Of a DNA stretch of 64,000 bases, positions 9,721-18,338 are shown piece after piece. Below the pieces are notes generated by a model that saw only the letters and a program-made list of their open reading frames with translations, searched no databases and had not been told where the DNA came from. How positions within the stretch are numbered: the stretch's first letter is position 1; each line of letters opens with the position of its first letter. The position numbers were made by a program, and so were the translations under genes. Source of the stretch: Microbacterium foliorum (lineage in GTDB: Bacteria > Actinomycetota > Actinomycetes > Actinomycetales > Microbacteriaceae); the NCBI RefSeq assembly GCF_003367705.1, contig NZ_CP031425.1:1240001-1304000 (forward strand), given 5' to 3'.

Positions 9721-10503
9721 TCAGCCGGGCAGGCCGAAGAGCTCCGGCCACGTCGCCGCCGCCCACGGGTAGCCGACGAACACCGTGGCGTCGATCAGGA
9801 AATGCGCGACGAGGAACGGCATCAGACGCCCGCTGCGCTGGAACAGCCATCCGAACAGCAGACCCATGGCGAGGTTGCCGATGAAGGCGCCGGGTCCCTG
9901 GTAGAGGTGGTAGCTCGCGCGCAGCACCGATGTCGCGATGATGATGCTCCACGGACCCCACCCGAGTTGCCGCAGACGCGCGAACAGGTAACCGAGCACG
10001 ACGAACTCCTCCTGCAGCGCGGCGCGCGCCGCGGCGAGCAGGAGCACCGGCACCGTCCACCAGTACGCGTCGAGCCCGGCGGGATTCACGGCGACGAAGA
10101 GGCCGGATGCGCGACCGACCAGGTACAGGCCGAGGCCCGGGATCCCGATGGCTGCGACGAGCAGCACGCCCCGTCCGATGTCGGGGACGACCCGGGTGCC
10201 GTCGAGCCCCAGGCGGCCGAGGTGCGGCCGCGAGGACTGCCAGAGCAGGAAGCAGACCAGCAGAACCGGGACGAGGGAGAACCCGATCGAGAGCACCTGG
10301 TAGATCAGGTCGAAGATCTCGCGGTCGCTGCGCGACGGGTTCAGCGTGGCCGTCTGATCGGCCAGCGGAGTGACGTCGGTGAGGCGATAGGCGAGCTGCA
10401 CGACCGCATAGACGGCCGACTGGCCGAGGCCGAGAGCCAGCACGATGCCTATCTCCCACCAGATGCGGGCTCGCGAGGACTCGGCAGTCGGGAGGAGGCT
10501 CAT
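9721..10503 (-). CDS. CPBP family intramembrane metalloprotease (CAAX-type)
   Basis: Polytopic membrane protein of 260 residues. The internal ATG is chosen because the longer open frame adds 17 polar, unconserved residues and because a TACGAT -10 box sits just upstream (10514-10519). The three CPBP/ABI motifs are visible: QEEFVVLGYLF (the EE pair), the ASYHLYQG segment with the second-motif His, and AHFLIDATVF (third-motif His and Asp). These should bind the zinc of an intramembrane glutamic-type peptidase. Family members mature prenylated or secreted peptides, act in bacteriocin self-immunity, or have unknown substrates. The neighbouring small secreted peptides make peptide processing a reasonable but untested guess. 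Confidence 0.85.
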   Translation of the reverse strand: MSLLPTAESSRARIWWEIGIVLALGLGQSAVYAVVQLAYRLTDVTPLADQTATLNPSRSDREIFDLIYQVLSIGFSLVPVLLVCFLLWQSSRPHLGRLGLDGTRVVPDIGRGVLLVAAIGIPGLGLYLVGRASGLFVAVNPAGLDAYWWTVPVLLLAAARAALQEEFVVLGYLFARLRQLGWGPWSIIIATSVLRASYHLYQGPGAFIGNLAMGLLFGWLFQRSGRLMPFLVAHFLIDATVFVGYPWAAATWPELFGLPG

Positions 10504-10534
10504 GGCACCATCGATCGTACGCGCGCCGCGCGCA

Positions 10535-11626
10535 TCACTGCGGCATCGGCGCATGTACTTCTGCCGCCCACTCGCGTACGAGCTGCCTTTCCTCGGGGGT
10601 GCAGATGTAGCCGTAGCCGTACTCGCGACCGTCGAAGGTCAGAGTCCACAGATCCAGGTAGGTCAACGCGTAGCAGTCGGCGAACGACTCGCTGTTCCCT
10701 TGGAAATGACCCTGCTCGACGAGAAGGGCCGCAGTTCCCAACTCGGAGCCGTGCGCATCGCTGTCGGCGCGCACGTAGAGGTGCGTCAGCTCATGCAGCA
10801 CGACCTCGCGCATCGCCAGGTCGCCGCCGAGCTGGCTCTCCGGAGCGAGGTGCACCGCGAGCGGCTCGTCCGAGACGCATCCGATGGTGACTCGACCCTC
10901 GTCCGCCCGTCGGGAGGTCGCGCACTGCGTGTCCGCGTCCCAGGCGATGTCGATGAATCCCTGGCCCGCCTCGTCGACGATCGCCTCGGTGACCGAGCCC
11001 GAGACGTTCGTCCGCCGGGTTGCGGCGTCGGCGATCCTCTGCTCGAGCGTCTCCCTGATGCTCCTGGCCTCATTCGCGTACTGCGCGACCGAGGCGTCGG
11101 TGAGGCCGGGGTCGGCGATGTTCGTCTCCACACGCTGGAACCTCACGACGTCGGCGACCAGGGGAGCCACGGGGTTGCTCTCGATCTGGGCGTAGAGCTC
11201 GTCGTACCTGCTCCGCTCCGCATCGAAAGCCGCCAGGGAGTCGTCGCGAGCCGTGGTGCCCTCGCTCGTCGGACGATCGCTCGTCGACTGATCCTGCGTC
11301 GAGGGTCCGATGAGCAGCCCTCCGACGAACACGATCCCGACGATGACGACACCCAGCAGCGCGAGACCGCCGCATCCGAGGAGCGCGCACAGGCCGCCGC
11401 GTCCGCGACGCGGACTCGGAGCCGCGGCAGGTGGCATCGCAGGAGCAGCGCTCATCGCCGCCCGCGCCGACGGGTTGACCTGGAAGATCCATTCGCGCAG
11501 CTGCGGATAGCACGCGGGATGACCCAGGATCAGCGGATGCAGATCTCCCCGGCGTGCGGCTATGTCTGCGAGTCGAGCAGGTGGCGTCGCCGGGTTCTGC
11601 GCGGCGGCGAGGTCGGTGTCGTACAT
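10535..11626 (-). CDS. LRV-repeat, single-TM protein with extracytoplasmic HExxH metallopeptidase domain
   Basis: Protein of 363 residues. The start was set at the ATG at 11626 because GGGGGA lies 4 bases upstream; an ATG four codons earlier (11638) is possible. Order of parts: an N-terminal leucine-rich-repeat-variant segment (residues 1-50, AAAQNPATPPARLADIA), a Pro/Ala linker, one strong membrane helix (about 80-110), an acidic Ser/Thr spacer, then a gluzincin-like domain. The zinc motif is LHELTHLYV, and ESFADCYAL about 30 residues later can supply the third ligand. So the LRV part should be cytoplasmic and the peptidase outside. Substrate unknown. Its 3' end is 31 bases upstream of the CPBP protease gene on the same strand. 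Confidence 0.78.
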   Translation of the reverse strand: MYDTDLAAAQNPATPPARLADIAARRGDLHPLILGHPACYPQLREWIFQVNPSARAAMSAAPAMPPAAAPSPRRGRGGLCALLGCGGLALLGVVIVGIVFVGGLLIGPSTQDQSTSDRPTSEGTTARDDSLAAFDAERSRYDELYAQIESNPVAPLVADVVRFQRVETNIADPGLTDASVAQYANEARSIRETLEQRIADAATRRTNVSGSVTEAIVDEAGQGFIDIAWDADTQCATSRRADEGRVTIGCVSDEPLAVHLAPESQLGGDLAMREVVLHELTHLYVRADSDAHGSELGTAALLVEQGHFQGNSESFADCYALTYLDLWTLTFDGREYGYGYICTPEERQLVREWAAEVHAPMPQ

Positions 11627-11763
11627 CGGGTCCCCCATGCGGTCACGGTATCGCACTGCCCAGGGGACAGGGGGACAGGAGCCGTTCAGCCAGGATTCAC
11701 GAGGGTGCGATAGGCTGTCCCGTCGGCTTCTCGACAAAAACCCACACTCTTTAGGACTCCTGC

Positions 11764-13677
11764 ATGGCGCACGCCCTCCGCTCTGACCTCCGCAACGTCG
11801 CAATCGTCGCGCACGTCGACCACGGCAAGACCACTCTCGTCGACGCCATGCTGCGTCAGACGGGCTCCTTCGGCGAACACGCCCACGTCGATGAGCGTGC
11901 CATGGACTCGAACGACCTCGAGCGCGAGAAGGGCATCACAATCCTCGCCAAGAACACGGCGATCACCTACAAGGGCAAGCACGCCCAGGGCAAGGAGATC
12001 ACGATCAACGTGATCGATACCCCCGGCCACGCCGACTTCGGCGGTGAGGTCGAGCGCGGCCTCTCCATGGTCGACGGCGTCGTGCTGCTCGTCGACGCGA
12101 GCGAGGGCCCGCTCCCGCAGACCCGCTTCGTGCTCCGCAAGGCCCTCGAGTCGAAGCTGCCGGTCATCCTGCTGGTCAACAAGACCGACCGCCCCGACGC
12201 GCGTATCGCCGAGGTCGAAGAAGAGGCGCACGATCTGCTGCTCGGTCTCGCCTCCGACCTCGTCGACGACGTTCCCGACCTCGACGTGGACGCACTGCTC
12301 GACGTGCCTGTCGTGTACGCGTCCGGTCGCGCCGGCGCGGCGTCGCAGAACCGTCCGGCCGACGGTTCGCTGCCCGACAACGACGACCTCGAGCCGCTCT
12401 TCGAGGCGATCCTCCAGCACGTCCCCGCCCCGTCGTACGACGACGAGGCCCCGCTGCAGGCCTGGGTCACCAACCTCGACTCCAGCCCCTTCCTCGGTCG
12501 TCTCGCGCTGCTGCGCGTCTTCAACGGCACGCTCAAAAAGGGTCAGACCGTCGCCTGGGTCCGAGCCGACGGCACGCACCAGAACGCGCGCATCACCGAG
12601 CTGCTGAAGACCCGTGCGCTCGAGCGCTACCCCGCCGAAGACGCAGGGCCCGGCGACATCGTCGCCATCGCCGGTTTCAGCGACATCACGATCGGCGAGA
12701 CCATCGCCGACCCCGAGGATGTCCGTCCGCTGCCTGCGATCACGGTCGACGACCCCGCCATCTCGATGACGATCGGCACCAACACCTCGCCCCTCATGGG
12801 CAAGGTGAAGGGCCACAAGCTCACGGCGCGCATGGTCAAGGACCGTCTCGACAAGGAGCTCATCGGCAACGTCTCGCTCAAGGTCGTCGACATCGGACGC
12901 CCGGATGCGTGGGAGGTGCAGGGCCGAGGCGAGCTCGCTCTCGCCATCCTGGTCGAGAACATGCGTCGCGAGGGCTTCGAGCTCACCGTCGGCAAGCCGC
13001 AGGTGGTCACGAAGAAGATCGACGGCAAGACCTACGAGCCGTTCGAGCACCTCACGATCGACACGCCGGAGGAGCACCTCGGCGCGATCACGCAGCTGCT
13101 CGCGAACCGCAAGGGCCGCATGGAGAACATGACGAACCACGGCACCGGCTGGGTGCGCATGGAGTTCATCGTCCCGTCGCGTGGTCTCATCGGCTTCCGC
13201 AGCGAGTTCCTCACCACGACGCGCGGCACGGGTATCGCCAACGCGATCTCGCACGGCTACGAGCCGTGGGCAGGGTCCATCACGACCCGTCAGAACGGCT
13301 CGATCGTCGCCGACCGCCAGGGAGTGGTCACGCCGTTCGCGATGATCGCCCTGCAGGAGCGCATGTCGTTCTTCGTGCAGCCCACGCAGGAGGTCTACGA
13401 GGGCATGGTCATCGGCGAGAACTCTCGTGCCGACGACATGGACGTCAACATCACCAAGGAGAAGAAGCTCACCAACATGCGTGCGGCGAGCTCCGACACC
13501 TTCGAGTCGATGACGCCTCCGCGCCAGCTCACTCTCGAGGAGAGCCTCGAGTTCGCGCGTGACGACGAATGCGTCGAGGTCACGCCCGAGGTCGTGCGCA
13601 TCCGCAAGGTCAACCTCGACGCGAACACCCGCGCGCGGGAGACCGCGAGGATGAAGCGTCAGGACGCCAGCGTCTGA
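11764..13677 (+). CDS. typA: Ribosome-associated translational GTPase TypA/BipA
   Basis: Translation-factor GTPase of 637 residues, full length. The G1 motif is AHVDHGKTT (residues 16-24), G3 is [16 protein letters not shown]4 is NKTDRPD. The EF-G-like domains and the BipA-specific C-terminal domain follow (motifs [13 protein letters not shown] and NMRAASSD). It acts on the 70S ribosome in subunit assembly, cold and stress adaptation. A TAGGCT box at 11711-11716 would give a leader of about 45 nt with an AGGA ribosome site; a TAGGAC six bases before the ATG is a second option. A strong terminator follows, so it is a single-gene unit. Confidence 0.97.
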   Translation: MAHALRSDLRNVAIVAHVDHGKTTLVDAMLRQTGSFGEHAHVDERAMDSNDLEREKGITILAKNTAITYKGKHAQGKEITINVIDTPGHADFGGEVERGLSMVDGVVLLVDASEGPLPQTRFVLRKALESKLPVILLVNKTDRPDARIAEVEEEAHDLLLGLASDLVDDVPDLDVDALLDVPVVYASGRAGAASQNRPADGSLPDNDDLEPLFEAILQHVPAPSYDDEAPLQAWVTNLDSSPFLGRLALLRVFNGTLKKGQTVAWVRADGTHQNARITELLKTRALERYPAEDAGPGDIVAIAGFSDITIGETIADPEDVRPLPAITVDDPAISMTIGTNTSPLMGKVKGHKLTARMVKDRLDKELIGNVSLKVVDIGRPDAWEVQGRGELALAILVENMRREGFELTVGKPQVVTKKIDGKTYEPFEHLTIDTPEEHLGAITQLLANRKGRMENMTNHGTGWVRMEFIVPSRGLIGFRSEFLTTTRGTGIANAISHGYEPWAGSITTRQNGSIVADRQGVVTPFAMIALQERMSFFVQPTQEVYEGMVIGENSRADDMDVNITKEKKLTNMRAASSDTFESMTPPRQLTLEESLEFARDDECVEVTPEVVRIRKVNLDANTRARETARMKRQDASV

Positions 13678-13689
13678 GAATCGCCTGCG

Positions 13690-13733
13690 AAAAGGGCCCT
13701 GCACCGCCGAAATGGCTGGTGCAGGGCCCTTTT
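13690..13733 (+). terminator. Rho-independent terminator of typA
   Basis: Perfect 16-bp stem (13690-13705 with 13718-13733), 12-nt loop, ending in TTTTC. A classical intrinsic terminator 12 bases after the typA stop. Confidence 0.93.
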
Positions 13734-13842
13734 CTCATGAAGCGCACAGGTGGCCCGTTGCAGAATCGTTACCTTGCGCCTGGGGCGATCTCCCGATGAG
13801 TGTCCCGCGATGGGCGTACGACCACCCGAAAGTCACACCCCC

Positions 13843-14727
13843 ATGCTTCACACTTCCCGTGCCCTTCGGCGCGCCAACGCCGCCGCCGATGCCCGGAACG
13901 CCATCACCGCCCGCCGTCCGAAGCTGATCCTCGGCACCATCACCGGAGGCGTGCTCGGACTCGCCCTGACCGTCGGCATGGTCTCGGCGCCGGCAGCAGG
14001 CGCCGAGATGCCGGATGCGGTTGCCAGCGTCGCGTCGTTCGTCACCGGTGCGGAGGAGACGCCCGCGAAGAGCGTCGACGACTCCGCGCTCACGATGGTC
14101 GCGGCGAAGGATGCCGTCGCCGCAGCCGAGGCGGTGAACGCCGAGGTCGCAGCGTCGGGTCTCGACCTCGGTGCCGCGCCGGCATCCGTCGACACCTCCG
14201 ACGTGACCACCTGGGTCGGTCAGCTCGCGGACCGCGACGGCCTCTCGCACCGCGAGCTGTCGAGCCTCACGGCCTACACGGTGACCGGTATCGAGGAGAT
14301 CACCGCCGAGACGGCGGCGCTCCAGCAGTCGTACACGACGGCGCAGGAGGCGAAGGCGGCCGCAGACGCCGCAGCCGCCCAGGCGGCTCAGGAGGCTGCA
14401 GTGCTCGCGCAGACCAACACGGTCGACGGCGCGAAGGCGGCGGCCCGCGACATCGCCGCGAGCGAGTACGGGTGGGGCGAGGACCAGTTCTCCTGCCTGA
14501 ACTCGCTGTGGACCAAGGAGTCGGGCTGGAACTACCAGGCCTACAACGCCTCCGGCGGCGCGACGGGCATCCCGCAGGCTCTGCCCGGCAGCAAGATGGC
14601 GTCCGCCGGCTCCGACTGGCAGACCAACGCGGCCACGCAGGTCCGCTGGGGCCTCGGGTACATCTCGTCGGTCTACGGCACGCCGTGCAGCGCCTGGTCG
14701 CACTCGCAGTCGGTCAACTGGTACTGA
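13843..14727 (+). CDS. Secreted protein with aggregation-promoting-factor / lysozyme-like C-terminal domain
   Basis: Protein of 294 residues. A basic N-terminus (TARRPK) precedes a hydrophobic export segment (about residues 27-47, ending APAAGA), then an Ala/Glu-rich, probably helical spacer with an Ala-rich coiled-coil-like run. The C-terminal domain of about 90 residues has the pattern AASEYGWGEDQFSCLNSLW, KESGWN, GIPQALPGSKM and WGLGYISSVYG. This is the Apf-type, lysozyme-like fold, with the Glu of KESGWN as the likely catalytic residue. It probably binds or cuts peptidoglycan outside the cell. The ATG has no good ribosome site, so the start is moderately certain. Confidence 0.82.
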   Translation: MLHTSRALRRANAAADARNAITARRPKLILGTITGGVLGLALTVGMVSAPAAGAEMPDAVASVASFVTGAEETPAKSVDDSALTMVAAKDAVAAAEAVNAEVAASGLDLGAAPASVDTSDVTTWVGQLADRDGLSHRELSSLTAYTVTGIEEITAETAALQQSYTTAQEAKAAADAAAAQAAQEAAVLAQTNTVDGAKAAARDIAASEYGWGEDQFSCLNSLWTKESGWNYQAYNASGGATGIPQALPGSKMASAGSDWQTNAATQVRWGLGYISSVYGTPCSAWSHSQSVNWY

Positions 14728-14739
14728 GCGGTGAGCGGT

Positions 14740-14765
14740 GAGCGGGTCGCGCGCGGCGCCCGCTC
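14740..14765. terminator. Bidirectional hairpin between convergent genes
   Basis: Ten-bp GC-rich stem with one bulged T and a 5-nt loop, placed between the ends of the 13843 (+) and 14771 (-) genes. Confidence 0.5.
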
Positions 14766-14770
14766 CGTGC

Positions 14771-15319
14771 TCAGCGCAGCTCGGAGACGAGCACGGCCCT
14801 GGTGTCGGCAGCCGTCGCCTCGAACACGTGGGGGGCATCTCCCGGGTAGGAGAGGTAGTCGCCCGGGTTCAGCAGCACCGGCTCGTCGACGGGGCCGATC
14901 TGCGCCTGACCGGAGAGCAGGATGACGTGTTCGGTGGTTCCGGCATGGTGCGGATCGGAACGGCGGGGGTCGCCCGGTTCGGCGGTGATGAGGTAGATGT
15001 CCCGCCGGGCCCCGGGCGGGCTCGCGGACAGCAGCGTGGCGCTGTAGTCCGCGGCTGACGACGGCACTCCGGCGAGGTCTGCGGCCCGGATCAGGGTCGG
15101 CGCGTTGGTCTGTTCGTCGACGAGTACGGCGAACGGCACCCCGAGCGCGACGCCCAGCGCCCACAGCGTCTCGACGCTGGGGTTGCCCGATCCGGATTCG
15201 AGCTGCGAGACGGTCGCCTTGGAGATGCCGGCGCGACGGCCGAGCTCCGAGACCGACAGGCCTGCGCTCTCACGCTCTCGTCGGAGCGTGCGTGCGATCC
15301 GGGTGCGGAGATCTTCCAT
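14771..15319 (-). CDS. XRE-family regulator with C-terminal cupin domain
   Basis: Transcription factor of 182 residues. The N-terminal helix-turn-helix covers about residues 5-60 (SVSELGRRAGISKATVSQLE). A RmlC-like cupin follows at about 105-180 (HHAGTTEHVILLSGQ, LLNPGDYLSYPGDAPHVF), probably sensing a small molecule. The start is supported by a CATGAT -10 box exactly 6 bases before the ATG. It is divergent from azlC with only 66 bp between the start codons, where an inverted repeat GATCGTTCG/CGAACGATC lies. It most likely represses or activates azlCD in response to an amino acid, and itself (inference). Confidence 0.88.
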   Translation of the reverse strand: MEDLRTRIARTLRRERESAGLSVSELGRRAGISKATVSQLESGSGNPSVETLWALGVALGVPFAVLVDEQTNAPTLIRAADLAGVPSSAADYSATLLSASPPGARRDIYLITAEPGDPRRSDPHHAGTTEHVILLSGQAQIGPVDEPVLLNPGDYLSYPGDAPHVFEATAADTRAVLVSELR

Positions 15320-15325
15320 GTGTTC

Positions 15326-15331
15326 ATCATG
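15326..15331 (-). promoter_or_regulatory. Putative leaderless -10 of the XRE/cupin gene
   Basis: CATGAT on the minus strand, 6 bases before the ATG at 15319. The first base deviates from consensus. Confidence 0.45.
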
Positions 15332-15337
15332 CCAAAC

Positions 15338-15407
15338 GATCGTTCGCTTGACTATCCGGTCGGTCCTGTTCATGATGATGATCATGTGTTCAGTGAATCG
15401 AACGATC
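15338..15407. promoter_or_regulatory. azlC promoter and probable operator
   Basis: On the plus strand, -35 TTGACT (15348-15353) and -10 CATGAT (15371-15376) are 17 bp apart. A 9-bp inverted repeat, GATCGTTCG (15338-15346) and CGAACGATC (15399-15407), brackets this promoter and lies beside the regulator's own -10. It is a good candidate binding site pair for the XRE/cupin protein, possibly by looping or cooperative binding. Confidence 0.6.
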
Positions 15408-16123
15408 CGCCGGTGAGCGCGGAACGCGAGGTGTGGCGCGAAGCGCTCGGCGTCGTGCTCGCGACGAGCGCGTACGGCGTCTCGTTCGGCGCGCTCGCCG
15501 TGGCCTCGGGCCTCGACGTGTGGCAGGCATGTGTCCTGAGTCTGCTGATGTTCACCGGCGGGTCGCAGTTCGCCTTCGTGGGCGTCTTCGCCGCCGGGGG
15601 AGTGTCGGCGCTTCCCTCGGCGATCGCCTCCGCCGTGCTGCTCGGAGTACGCAACGTGGCGTACGGGATGCGCATGGCTCCGATCGTCGGCACGACCCCC
15701 GCCCGCCGGGTCGTCGCCGCCCCCTTCACGATCGACGAGTCGACGGCCGTGGCGATCTCCCAGAACGACCCTCGCCTGCGCCGGGTGGGGTTCTGGGTCA
15801 CCGGGGTCGGCATCTTCCTCGGATGGAACCTCACCACCCTGATCGGTGCGCTCGTCGGCGATGTCCTCGGCGATCCTCGGAGCTGGGGGCTGGATGCCGC
15901 GGCCGCCGCCGCCTTCCTCGCGCTGCTGTGGCCTCGACTGAAGGAGCGCCAGGCGATCGCGGTGGGCATCGCGGCCGCGATCGTCGCCGCGGCGCTCACT
16001 CCGATGCTCATGCCCGGCCTGCCTGTCCTGGTCGCGGCCGTGGTGGCCGTCGTCGTCGGATGGTTCGACTGGTTGGGGCGAAAGCCGTCGGTGCGCGTGG
16101 TCGACGACGGAGGAGCGCTGTGA
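15386..16123 (+). CDS. azlC: AzlC family branched-chain amino acid exporter, large subunit
   Basis: Polytopic membrane protein of about 245 residues. The family signature AYGVSFGALA is near the N-terminus, followed by FTGGSQFAFVGV and GVRNVAYGM and several further helices. With the small subunit AzlD it exports branched-chain amino acids or toxic analogues. The start is uncertain. The GTG at 15386 fits a transcript beginning almost at the start codon; the GTG at 15413 is the main alternative and removes nine polar residues. The 3' end overlaps azlD by 4 bp. Regulated most likely by the divergent XRE/cupin gene. Confidence 0.88.
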   Translation: MFSESNDPPVSAEREVWREALGVVLATSAYGVSFGALAVASGLDVWQACVLSLLMFTGGSQFAFVGVFAAGGVSALPSAIASAVLLGVRNVAYGMRMAPIVGTTPARRVVAAPFTIDESTAVAISQNDPRLRRVGFWVTGVGIFLGWNLTTLIGALVGDVLGDPRSWGLDAAAAAAFLALLWPRLKERQAIAVGIAAAIVAAALTPMLMPGLPVLVAAVVAVVVGWFDWLGRKPSVRVVDDGGAL

Positions 16124-16434
16124 GCGTCTGGAGCGCGATCCTGCTGGCCGCGCTGATCTGCCTCGGGCTGAAGGCGACCGGGTACCTGGTGCCGACCCGA
16201 GTGCTCGAGGCTCCGCGTCCCGCGCGCATCTCCGATCTGCTGACGGTCGCGCTGCTCGCCGCCCTCGTGGCGGTGCAGAGCCTCGGCGCGGGTCAGGCAG
16301 TGATCGTCGACGCGCGGGTCCCCGCGCTGCTCGTCGCGGCCGGCCTGCTCTGGCTGCGACAGTCATTCCTCGTGGTCGTGGTCGCTGCTGCCGCCGTGGC
16401 CGCCGTGCTGCGTCTGCTCGGGCTCGCCGGGTGA
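16120..16434 (+). CDS. azlD: AzlD family branched-chain amino acid exporter, small subunit
   Basis: Hydrophobic protein of 104 residues with about four membrane helices and the AzlD N-terminal pattern (LICLGLKATGYLVP). It starts at a GTG overlapping the azlC stop (GTGA), with GGAGG 7 bases upstream. The family length is about 100-110 residues. It is the partner subunit of AzlC; both are needed for export in characterised systems. Confidence 0.9.
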   Translation: MSVWSAILLAALICLGLKATGYLVPTRVLEAPRPARISDLLTVALLAALVAVQSLGAGQAVIVDARVPALLVAAGLLWLRQSFLVVVVAAAAVAAVLRLLGLAG

Positions 16435-16457
16435 GCGAGGAGGGGGCGCACCGCGCG

Positions 16458-16463
16458 TAGGAT
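16458..16463 (+). promoter_or_regulatory. Leaderless -10 box TAGGAT
   Basis: TAGGAT, then exactly 6 bases, then the GTG at 16470. Confidence 0.5.
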
Positions 16464-16469
16464 CGTCTG

Positions 16470-16859
16470 GTGCGTAACGGTTGGATCTCCCGGGTGCTGT
16501 CCTGGATCGCCGCGGCCCTCGTCGGCGGCGTGTTCGGTGTCGCCGGCACCATCGGCCACAGCCTGATGTGGGGCCCGCTGCCCGTCGGCCTGGTCGTCGG
16601 CGCCATCGCCTGCGCGGCGATCCTCGTGGCGATCCGCGCCCTCACGCACGACCGGGGGGCGACACTGGCCGCCGGTCTCGGGATGCTGGGCATGCTCGTG
16701 CTCATCTCGGGGGTCGGCCCCGGTGGCTCGGTGGTGGTGGAGGACACGCTGAGCGGACGGATCTGGATCTACCTCGTCGCCGGTCTCGTGCTGCTCACCG
16801 TGGCCTGGCCGCGTCTGTCTCGGATGCCGGTGGGCGATCGGACCGGCAGCGAGTCGTAG
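16470..16859 (+). CDS. Conserved small membrane protein, unknown function
   Basis: Protein of 129 residues with four predicted membrane helices (about 10-30, 35-57, 62-85, 95-113) and short charged ends (C-terminus GDRTGSES). The GTG start sits 6 bases after a TAGGAT box and has no ribosome site, so translation is probably leaderless. It lies directly before fdxA. I do not recognise a characterised family. Confidence 0.75.
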   Translation: MRNGWISRVLSWIAAALVGGVFGVAGTIGHSLMWGPLPVGLVVGAIACAAILVAIRALTHDRGATLAAGLGMLGMLVLISGVGPGGSVVVEDTLSGRIWIYLVAGLVLLTVAWPRLSRMPVGDRTGSES

Positions 16860-16862
16860 ACT
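16857..16862 (+). promoter_or_regulatory. Leaderless -10 box TAGACT of fdxA
   Basis: TAGACT, 6 bases, then the GTG at 16869. The GGAGG between them is too close to the start codon to act as a ribosome site. Confidence 0.5.
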
Positions 16863-16868
16863 GGAGGG

Positions 16869-17189
16869 GTGACGTATGTGATCGCCCTTCCGTGCGTCGA
16901 TGTCAAGGACCGCGCCTGCATCGACGAGTGCCCCGTTGACTGTATCTACGAGGGTGAACGCTCGCTGTACATCCACCCCGACGAATGCGTCGACTGCGGT
17001 GCGTGCGAGCCGGTGTGCCCCGTCGAGGCGATCTACTACGAAGACGATCTGCCCGACGAATGGCAGGACTACTACAAGGCCAACGTCGAGTTCTTCGACG
17101 AGGTCGGCTCGCCCGGCGGTGCGGCGAAGGTCGGCGTCATCGCGCACGACCACCCCATCATCGCCGCGCTCCCGCCTCAGGGCGAGTAG
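16869..17189 (+). CDS. fdxA: Ferredoxin, 3Fe-4S/4Fe-4S (7Fe) type
   Basis: Acidic electron carrier of 106 residues, the standard length for actinobacterial FdxA. The N-terminus [20 protein letters not shown] is diagnostic. The first motif is C-x7-C-x3-CP ([15 protein letters not shown]) and the second is [16 protein letters not shown], so one 3Fe-4S and one 4Fe-4S cluster are expected. It is a soluble redox donor; partners include cytochromes P450 and oxidoreductases in relatives. The gene lies 3 bases upstream of dapC, an order common in actinobacteria, and they probably share a transcript. Confidence 0.96.
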   Translation: MTYVIALPCVDVKDRACIDECPVDCIYEGERSLYIHPDECVDCGACEPVCPVEAIYYEDDLPDEWQDYYKANVEFFDEVGSPGGAAKVGVIAHDHPIIAALPPQGE

Positions 17190-17192
17190 TCC

Positions 17193-18305
17193 GTGAGCGT
17201 CCGCGACCTCGCAGACTATCCCTGGGATTCCGTCGCCCCGTATCGCGAGCGGGCGGCGCTGCACCCGCGCGGGATCGTCGACCTCTCGGTGGGTTCGCCC
17301 GTCGACCCCACGCCTGAGCTGATCCGTCGGGCGCTCGCCGACGCGACCGACGCGCACGCCTACCCGCAGACCGTCGGCACGCCCGCGCTGCGCGAGGCGA
17401 TCGTCGAGTGGTACCGGCGCCGCCGGGGTGTGCCCGATCTCACGACCGACAACGTGCTCCCCACGATCGGCTCCAAAGAGCTGGTCGCCCTGCTGCCCAC
17501 TCTGCTGGGCCTGGGCGCGGGTGACATCGTCGTGCATCCGCGCATCGCGTATCCGACCTACGAAGTCGGTGCGCGCGTGGCGGGTGCGACGCCCGTCGCC
17601 GCCGACGAACCGGCGGACTGGCCTGAGGGCACGAGACTCGTCTGGATCAACACCCCCGGCAACCCCGACGGACGCACCTGGACGGTCGAGGAGCTGGCCG
17701 TCGCCGTCGATCGGGCACGGGAGCTCGGTGCAGTGCTCGCCAGCGACGAATGCTACGCGGAGCTCGGCTGGGACGGCCGCTGGGCGAGCGAGAGCATCCC
17801 CTTGATCCTCGACCCCCGCGTGACCGGGGGCAGCAGGGCGAATCTGCTCAGCGTCTACTCCCTGAGCAAGCAGTCCAACCTCGCCGGCTACCGAGCGGCC
17901 TTCGTCGCCGGATGCGCGCGCATCGTGGGCGAGCTGCTCACGGCCCGCAAGCACCTGGGACTCATGCCGCCGGAGCCCGTGCAGCACGCGATGGCGGTGG
18001 CACTGGGCGACGACGCGCACGTCGCCGCGCAGAAGGAGCTGTACCGGACCCGGCGTGACGCGCTGCGGCCGGCGCTGGAGGCAGCGGGCTTCCGGATCGA
18101 CGGTTCCGAGGCGGGGCTGTACCTCTGGGCGACCGAGGATCAGGACGCGTGGGCGAGCATCGCGAGGCTCGCGGACCTCGGCATCCTCGCCGGTCCTGGG
18201 CCGTTCTACGGACCGCACTCGACCCGGCACGTGCGGCTCGCGCTCACCGCGCCGACCGAGCGGATCATGGAAGGTGCACGCCGTCTCCGGGAGCATGCCC
18301 TGTAG
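17193..18305 (+). CDS. dapC: Succinyldiaminopimelate transaminase
   Basis: PLP aminotransferase of 370 residues, fold type I. It makes N-succinyl-L,L-diaminopimelate from N-succinyl-2-amino-6-ketopimelate with glutamate as donor, in lysine and cell-wall DAP synthesis. Motifs are DLSVGSPVDPTP at the N-terminus, INTPGNPDGRTW, the Asp of ASDECYAELGW, and SLSKQSNLAGYR with the PLP-Lys at about residue 226. The GTG start is 3 bases after the fdxA stop. The dapD and dapE genes lie 4-6 kb away in this window, completing three successive steps of the succinylase route. Confidence 0.93.
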   Translation: MSVRDLADYPWDSVAPYRERAALHPRGIVDLSVGSPVDPTPELIRRALADATDAHAYPQTVGTPALREAIVEWYRRRRGVPDLTTDNVLPTIGSKELVALLPTLLGLGAGDIVVHPRIAYPTYEVGARVAGATPVAADEPADWPEGTRLVWINTPGNPDGRTWTVEELAVAVDRARELGAVLASDECYAELGWDGRWASESIPLILDPRVTGGSRANLLSVYSLSKQSNLAGYRAAFVAGCARIVGELLTARKHLGLMPPEPVQHAMAVALGDDAHVAAQKELYRTRRDALRPALEAAGFRIDGSEAGLYLWATEDQDAWASIARLADLGILAGPGPFYGPHSTRHVRLALTAPTERIMEGARRLREHAL

Positions 18306-18338
18306 ACAATCCCCCCAGACGCATCGTTCTTTTGTGCC

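Noticed and set aside
13740..13842. Possible c-di-AMP (ydaO-type) riboswitch before the cell-wall hydrolase gene
   Set aside because: Such switches often precede actinobacterial cell-wall hydrolase genes, but only about 100 bases are available and I could not find the conserved core.
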